Source: an uncultured bacterium (GTDB lineage Bacteria > Actinomycetota > Coriobacteriia > Coriobacteriales > Eggerthellaceae). From it: a DNA stretch of 64,000 nucleotides. The DNA lies in assembly GCA_937890835.1 (NCBI GenBank), contig CALADF010000031.1, positions 1-64,000 of the forward strand. The letters are read 5' to 3'. The notes below the pieces were generated by a model. It was not told the DNA's origin, searched no databases, and saw nothing but the letters and a program-made list of their open reading frames with translations. This document shows, one piece after another, positions 59,538-64,000 of this stretch; positions within the stretch are counted from its first letter, which is position 1, and every line of letters begins with the position of its first letter. Both the position numbers and the translations under genes were made by a program.

Positions 59538-60050
59538 ATGACTGACCAGAAGCTGACGCACATCGACGAGAAGGGCGAGGTCCGCATGGTGGACGTCTCG
59601 CAGAAGGCGGATACCGAGCGCGTCGCCGTGGCGGAGGGGTTCATCGCCATGCATCCCGAGACGCTTGACATGATCGCGGGCGGCACGGCGAAGAAGGGCG
59701 ACGTCTTGGCCTGCGCGCGCGTGGCGGGCGTTATGGCGGCGAAGCGCACGAGCGATCTTATCCCCATGTGCCACCCCCTCAACATCACCAAGGCCAAGGT
59801 GGAGTGCGAGCCGGTGTTCGCAGGCGAGCGCGTCGACGGTCGCGTGGGCGTCCACGTGCTGTGCACATGCGGCGTCACGGGGAAGACGGGTATCGAGATG
59901 GAGGCCCTCACGGCGGCGAGCGTCGCGTGCCTGACCGTGTACGACATGTGCAAGGCGGTTGATCGCGGTATGGAGATCATGGACGTGCGTCTTCTGAAGA
60001 AGGACGGCGGTAAGACGGGGCTTTGGCTGCGTGAGGAGCACGAGGCGTAA
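59538..60050 (+). CDS. moaC: Cyclic pyranopterin monophosphate synthase
   Basis: 170 residues. Converts the MoaA product to cPMP. MCHPLNITKAKVE and the catalytic Lys/Asp region TGIEMEALTAASVACLTVYDMCKA are intact. AAGGAG precedes ATG 59538. It follows moaA by about 105 bases; moaDE, mogA and moeA are not in the window. Confidence 0.96.
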   Translation: MTDQKLTHIDEKGEVRMVDVSQKADTERVAVAEGFIAMHPETLDMIAGGTAKKGDVLACARVAGVMAAKRTSDLIPMCHPLNITKAKVECEPVFAGERVDGRVGVHVLCTCGVTGKTGIEMEALTAASVACLTVYDMCKAVDRGMEIMDVRLLKKDGGKTGLWLREEHEA

Positions 60051-60185
60051 ACGCGCCGTCGGCTCGGTCGAATATTGCTATCATGATGGCGGCGCTTTCC
60101 GGAGCGCCGTCGTTTGCTTTTCCTGCGCGCCCACGCGCGGTTGCGCGTCGGGTTTTCAGTGCGCCTTCTCGAAGGAGGTCCTTTC

Positions 60186-61634
60186 ATGCTCAAGAGGACG
60201 AAGATCATCTGCACGCTCGGCCCTGCGGTCGATGATGACGAGACGATCAGGCGGCTCATCGAGGAGGGGATGGACGTTGCCCGTCTCAACTTCTCTCACG
60301 GTAGCCACGCCGAGCATGCCGAGCGCATCGCGCGGTTGAAGCGGGTGCGCGAGGAGATGGGGTCGCCGTGCGCCCTTCTGCTTGACACGAAAGGCCCGGA
60401 GATTCGCACGGGGACGCTTGCCGCCGGAGAGCCCGTGAGCCTCGAGGAGGGAGCTCGCATCACGCTGACGGCGCGGGAATGCGAGGGCGGCGCCGAGCGC
60501 GTCTTTCAAAGCGCGTCGGTGCTTCCCCGCTATGTCGAGCAGGGCACGCGTATCCTCATCGACGACGGGCTCATCGGGCTTGTCGTCGAGCGCGTCGAAG
60601 GGGACGACATCGTTTGCACCGTCGAAAACGCGGGCGTGCTCGGGCAGCGCAAGTCGGTGAACGTGCCGGGGGTGTCGGTGCCCTTGCCTGCGCTGACCGA
60701 TAAAGACCGGTCGGATTTGCTGTTCGGCATCGAGCACGAGATAGACTTCGTTGCGGCGTCGTTCGTGCGTACCGCCGACGATGTACGTGCCATCAGGGAC
60801 TTCCTCTCGCGCAACGGCGGCGAGGGCGTGCGTGTCATCTCAAAGGTGGAAAACGCCGACGCCGTGCGCAACATCGAGGAGATCATCGAGGTATCCGACG
60901 CCGTCATGGTGGCGCGCGGCGACCTGGGCGTCGAGGTTCCTGCATGGCGGATCCCTCATATCCAAAAGAAGATCATCCGCATGTGCAACCGCGAGTCGAA
61001 GCCTGTCATCACCGCGACGCAGATGCTCGACTCGATGATTCGCAACCCGCGGCCGACGCGCGCCGAGGTCGCCGATGTCGCCAACGCCATCTACGACGGG
61101 TCCGACTGCGTCATGCTCTCCGGCGAGACGGCGGCGGGTGCGCATCCGGTTGACGCGGTGCGCATGATGGCCCAAATCGCCAAGGAGAGCGAGTCGCGCC
61201 AGTTCGAGGAGTGGTTCCCCGAGCGCACGCGCAGCCATGCGCGCGCGTCGCTTGCCGTCGGCATCGCGGCGGTTCAGACGGCCGAGACGCTCGATGCGGC
61301 CTGCATCGTGGCACCCACCATGTCGGGGCGTACCGCTCGCCTTATCTCCAACCTGCGTCCGCGCATGCCCATATACGCGGTGACGCCTTTTCCGCGCGTC
61401 ATGCGCCAGTCGCAGTTGAGTTGGGGCGTCGTGCCCATGCTCGGCGACGTGCAAGGAGATATGCGGCGCATCATCGACCAGGCGCGCGACACCGTGCGCG
61501 CCGCCGGTTTGGCGAAGGCGGGCGATCTCGCGGTGTTCACGGCGGGCGATCCCGATACCTCGCCTGTTGAGGACGTGGGAGGGCACGTCGGCTCTTCGGC
61601 GACCAACGTCATGTACGTCGTGCAGTTCAGGTGA
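60186..61634 (+). CDS. pyk: Pyruvate kinase
   Basis: 482 residues. Final glycolytic step (PEP + ADP to pyruvate + ATP). TKIICTLGPAVDD, ARLNFSHGSH, VISKVENADAVRNIEEII, VARGDLGVEVP and the metal/K motif ITATQMLDSMIRNPRPTRAEVADVANAIYDGSD. C-terminal regulatory domain present, without the extra PEP-utiliser domain. GAAGGAGGTC precedes ATG 60186. Confidence 0.97.
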   Translation: MLKRTKIICTLGPAVDDDETIRRLIEEGMDVARLNFSHGSHAEHAERIARLKRVREEMGSPCALLLDTKGPEIRTGTLAAGEPVSLEEGARITLTARECEGGAERVFQSASVLPRYVEQGTRILIDDGLIGLVVERVEGDDIVCTVENAGVLGQRKSVNVPGVSVPLPALTDKDRSDLLFGIEHEIDFVAASFVRTADDVRAIRDFLSRNGGEGVRVISKVENADAVRNIEEIIEVSDAVMVARGDLGVEVPAWRIPHIQKKIIRMCNRESKPVITATQMLDSMIRNPRPTRAEVADVANAIYDGSDCVMLSGETAAGAHPVDAVRMMAQIAKESESRQFEEWFPERTRSHARASLAVGIAAVQTAETLDAACIVAPTMSGRTARLISNLRPRMPIYAVTPFPRVMRQSQLSWGVVPMLGDVQGDMRRIIDQARDTVRAAGLAKAGDLAVFTAGDPDTSPVEDVGGHVGSSATNVMYVVQFR

Positions 61635-61954
61635 GGTCGGGCGGTTTCGCTTTGAGCTGCGCGTTCGCCGACGCGCTTTCTCGGTGCGCGGGCCGTGCGG
61701 GGGTCGCTCTCCCGACGGCTCTCGACGCGTCCCCGGGGCTGGGTTCCCGTGGCGCGCGGACTGTACGGAGGCCGCCTTGCCCGCCCTCGGCTCCGCTTCG
61801 CGTTCGATGGCGCTGCGCGCCATGTGCGCCGTGCGACTAGTTGCGCGAGTCGGTTTTTTGCGTTTTCGGGTACCTTGAGCCTGAAAGCGCAGGACAAGAT
61901 GGCTGATTGTGCTATTATGCACCGTTGGTATCACAACATCTGAAAGGGTCGTAT
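61635..61954. other. Gap before the YebC/PmpR gene
   Basis: GC-rich, no gene recognised; a -10-like TATTAT lies at 61913-61918 shortly before the YebC start. Confidence 0.4.
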
Positions 61955-62755
61955 ATGTCAGGGCATTCAAAATGGGCAACAACCAAGCATCGCAAGGCAG
62001 CGCAGGACGCTAAGCGCTCCGCCTTGTTCTCCAAGCTCTCGCGCAACATCACCGTTGCTGCGAAGGAAGGTGGCGACCCGAATCCCGACAACAACGCCTC
62101 TTTGGCGGCTGCTATCGAGAAAGCGAAGGCCAACTCTCTGCCGAAGGATAAGATCAAGGTCGCTATCGACAAGGCTTTCGGCTCCGGCAAAGACGCCGCC
62201 AACTACGAGACCGTCGTCTACGAAGGCTACGGTCCTGCGGGCGTGGCGGTTTACTGCGAGGCGCTGACCGACAACCGCAACCGCACCGCAGCGGATGTGC
62301 GCTCCGCCTTCTCGCACGCGGGCGGCAACCTCGGCACTTCCGGCTCGGTCGCTTACATGTTCGAGCGCAAGGGCCAGGTCGTCGTGGCCAAGGAAGTCGA
62401 GACGGGCGACAAGAAGAACCCGGTCAAGCCCAACGGCGCCGCGGCTGACGAGGACGAGTTCATGATGGCGGTCGCCGAGGCCGGCGGAGACGATTACGAG
62501 GACGCCGAGGACGAGTGGGTCGTCTACACCGCCCCGACCGACCTGATGGCCGTCAAGGGCGCGCTCGAGGAGCAGGGCATCGAGACGAAGGGCGCCGAGA
62601 TGATCATGGTGGCCACTACGCCCGCGACCGTTTCGGTCAACGACGCGAAGAAGGTCATGCGCCTCATCGACAAGCTCGAGGAGCTCGAGGATCTTCAGAA
62701 CGTCTACCACACCATGGATATCACCGACGAGATCGCCGAGGCTCTCGACGAGTAA
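61955..62755 (+). CDS. YebC/PmpR family protein (TACO1-like)
   Basis: 266 residues. MSGHSKWATTKHRKAAQDAKR at the start and GYGPAGVAVYCEALTDNRNRTAADVR in the middle are hallmarks. The family acts in translation of difficult motifs or as regulators. Compared with E. coli YebC it has an acidic insert (~residues 150-170: PNGAAADEDEFMMAV). GAAAGGG precedes ATG 61955. Often located near ruvC; not seen here. Confidence 0.95.
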   Translation: MSGHSKWATTKHRKAAQDAKRSALFSKLSRNITVAAKEGGDPNPDNNASLAAAIEKAKANSLPKDKIKVAIDKAFGSGKDAANYETVVYEGYGPAGVAVYCEALTDNRNRTAADVRSAFSHAGGNLGTSGSVAYMFERKGQVVVAKEVETGDKKNPVKPNGAAADEDEFMMAVAEAGGDDYEDAEDEWVVYTAPTDLMAVKGALEEQGIETKGAEMIMVATTPATVSVNDAKKVMRLIDKLEELEDLQNVYHTMDITDEIAEALDE

Positions 62756-62782
62756 CGTCGAACTCGATCACGCTGAATGCAG

Positions 62783-62853
62783 AAGCGTCTCCGTTCGATC
62801 CGAATCCCGCAAGCGCACCGCTGGGATACGGATCGACGCGGAGGCGCTTTTTT
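62783..62853 (+). terminator. Long terminator after the YebC/PmpR gene
   Basis: AAGCGTCTCCG (62783) pairs with CGGAGGCGCTT (to 62849), with an inner TCGATCCG/CGGATCGA stem; T6 follows. Confidence 0.85.
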
Positions 62854-62979
62854 CGTTCTCGCGTTCATCGCCTGCACCCGGATTAATCGTGCAGGTCGCC
62901 GTCTGTAACGCGGGCATCGTGTCCGTGACGTACAATGTCGGCTGAAACGGATGCGCGATGGCGCGGTGAGGAGTGCAAC

Positions 62980-64000
62980 ATGCTAAGAGCAATCGAGATC
63001 AAACCCGATGTCTATTGGGTCGGCGGGACGGACTGGAACGAGCGCAACTTTCACGGTTACACCACCGATCGCGGTTCGACTTACAACGCCTACCTGATCA
63101 TGGACGAGCGCATCACGCTCATCGACACATGCAAGGGCGCGTTCGCCGATGATCTCATCGAGCGCATCTCCGACATCGTCGATCCCTCGCGGATCGAATA
63201 CGTCGTGTCCAACCATGTCGAGCAGGATCACTCGGGGGCTATCCCGCGCGTGATGGAGCTTGCCCCGAACGCCACCATCATCACGAGCGACCCGCATGGT
63301 TTGAAGGGCCTCACGGCGCATTACGGTTCCGATTACAACTACCGGGCGGTCAAAACCGGCGACACGTTGCGCATCGGCAAGCGCACGCTCACCTTCACCG
63401 CCACGGTCATGGTCCATTGGCCCGACAACATGGTGACGTATTCGGATTACGATAAGATCCTGTTCTCCAACGATGCGTTCGGTCAGCACTTCGCCTCCTC
63501 GAAGCACTTCGACGACGAAGTCGGCCTGCCCGAGGTTCTCGAGCAGGCGAAGAAGTACTACGCCAACATCGTCATGCCGTACTCCCGTCATGTGGTGAAG
63601 GCGCTCAAGGTCCTCGGCGGCGTCGAGTTCGATATGATCGCGCCGAGCCACGGCGTCATTTGGCGTAGCCATGTCCCCGAGATCCTCGAAGCCTATGCCC
63701 GCTGGAGCTCGCTCGAACCCGACGATTACGCCATCGTCGTGTACGACTCCATGTGGCACACCACCGAGAACATGGCGCTTCAGATCGTCGAGGCGTTCAT
63801 CGAGGAGGGCGTGCCCGCGCGTCTGTTCGATCTTAAGGCGAACCATATATCCGACATCATGACCGAGGTTTTGAGCGCGAAGTACATCGCGGTGGGCTCC
63901 CCGACGCTCAACAACTCCATGATGCCGACGGTCGCGGCGTTTCTGTGCTACCTGAAGGGCTTGTCTCCGAAGAATCGCATCGGCATCCCGTTCGGTTCGT
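62980..64000 (+). CDS. A-type flavoprotein (flavodiiron protein), 3' end outside window
   Basis: 340 codons seen. N-terminal metallo-beta-lactamase-like diiron domain: GSTYNAYLIMDERITLID, HVEQDHSG (His/Glu/Asp ligands), ATVMVHWPDNMVTY, FSNDAFGQH and APSHGVIW. The flavodoxin domain begins around VVYDSMWHTTENMALQIV with the FMN-binding loop. Reduces O2 or NO in anaerobes. GAGGAG precedes ATG 62980. The C-terminus may carry more domains beyond 64000. Confidence 0.93.
   Translation, partial: MLRAIEIKPDVYWVGGTDWNERNFHGYTTDRGSTYNAYLIMDERITLIDTCKGAFADDLIERISDIVDPSRIEYVVSNHVEQDHSGAIPRVMELAPNATIITSDPHGLKGLTAHYGSDYNYRAVKTGDTLRIGKRTLTFTATVMVHWPDNMVTYSDYDKILFSNDAFGQHFASSKHFDDEVGLPEVLEQAKKYYANIVMPYSRHVVKALKVLGGVEFDMIAPSHGVIWRSHVPEILEAYARWSSLEPDDYAIVVYDSMWHTTENMALQIVEAFIEEGVPARLFDLKANHISDIMTEVLSAKYIAVGSPTLNNSMMPTVAAFLCYLKGLSPKNRIGIPFGS

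Overview
The window looks like chromosomal DNA of an anaerobic, high-GC actinobacterium of the class Coriobacteriia, most likely family Eggerthellaceae (relatives of Eggerthella, Gordonibacter, Slackia). This is inferred from the GC-rich coding style with frequent GTG/TTG starts, T-box leaders on amino-acid genes, several DMSO-reductase-superfamily enzymes with a dedicated molybdenum supply, a cytoplasmic A-type flavodiiron protein, and the absence of aerobic respiration genes. No species call is possible from sequence alone.

Layout. 0-4 kb (minus strand): a divergent radical-SAM-like gene cut by the window edge, then an iron/cobalamin-type ABC importer (lipoprotein, ATPase, permease; the permease is frameshifted) behind a Fur-like palindrome. 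4-9.7 kb: L-asparaginase, a decayed lipoprotein gene, SOS-controlled uvrB and an MFS exporter. 10-13 kb: a RelB/PIN-type toxin-antitoxin pair with a clear self-regulatory operator, dtd and recN. 13.2-16.8 kb: a T-box leader followed by a complete four-gene ECF transporter with a TrpP-like S component, probably tryptophan uptake. 16.9-24 kb: a secreted coiled-coil/double-psi-barrel cell-wall protein, a methyltransferase pseudogene, T-box-controlled pheS-pheT, and a PhnP-like metallo-beta-lactamase protein.

24.7-37.7 kb is the most unusual part: a cytoplasmic molybdoenzyme with ferredoxin and NrfD-type subunits, then an HdrB-like CCG protein, a second molybdoenzyme of the same clade, a DUF2064 transferase, a radical SAM enzyme of the tetraether-synthase (MJ0619) type, a ferredoxin-DUF169 protein, a cysteine-tailed GNAT acetyltransferase and an Ogt-type alkyltransferase. 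I do not know a described system with this composition.

37.8-46.6 kb is accessory: a DUF3841 gene, tRNA-Lys, an orphan FtsX-type permease, a lipoprotein, a sulfhydrylase gene with an in-frame stop, mobile-element fragments, and a CRISPR remnant (two identical 36-nt repeats, type II-like cas1 and cas2, no cas9). 47-52.7 kb is core: glmS, acpS, a YkgJ-type protein, ligA. 53-60 kb is a molybdenum island: modA, a modB with an extra N-terminal domain, modC, a HTH/molybdate-binding regulator, a di-Mop molbindin, moaA and moaC. The island plausibly feeds the two molybdoenzymes upstream. The window ends with pyk, a YebC/PmpR gene and a flavodiiron protein cut by the edge.

At least four genes are broken or interrupted (permease, lipoprotein, methyltransferase, sulfhydrylase), two of them at six-G runs. 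Real decay and sequencing error cannot be told apart here.
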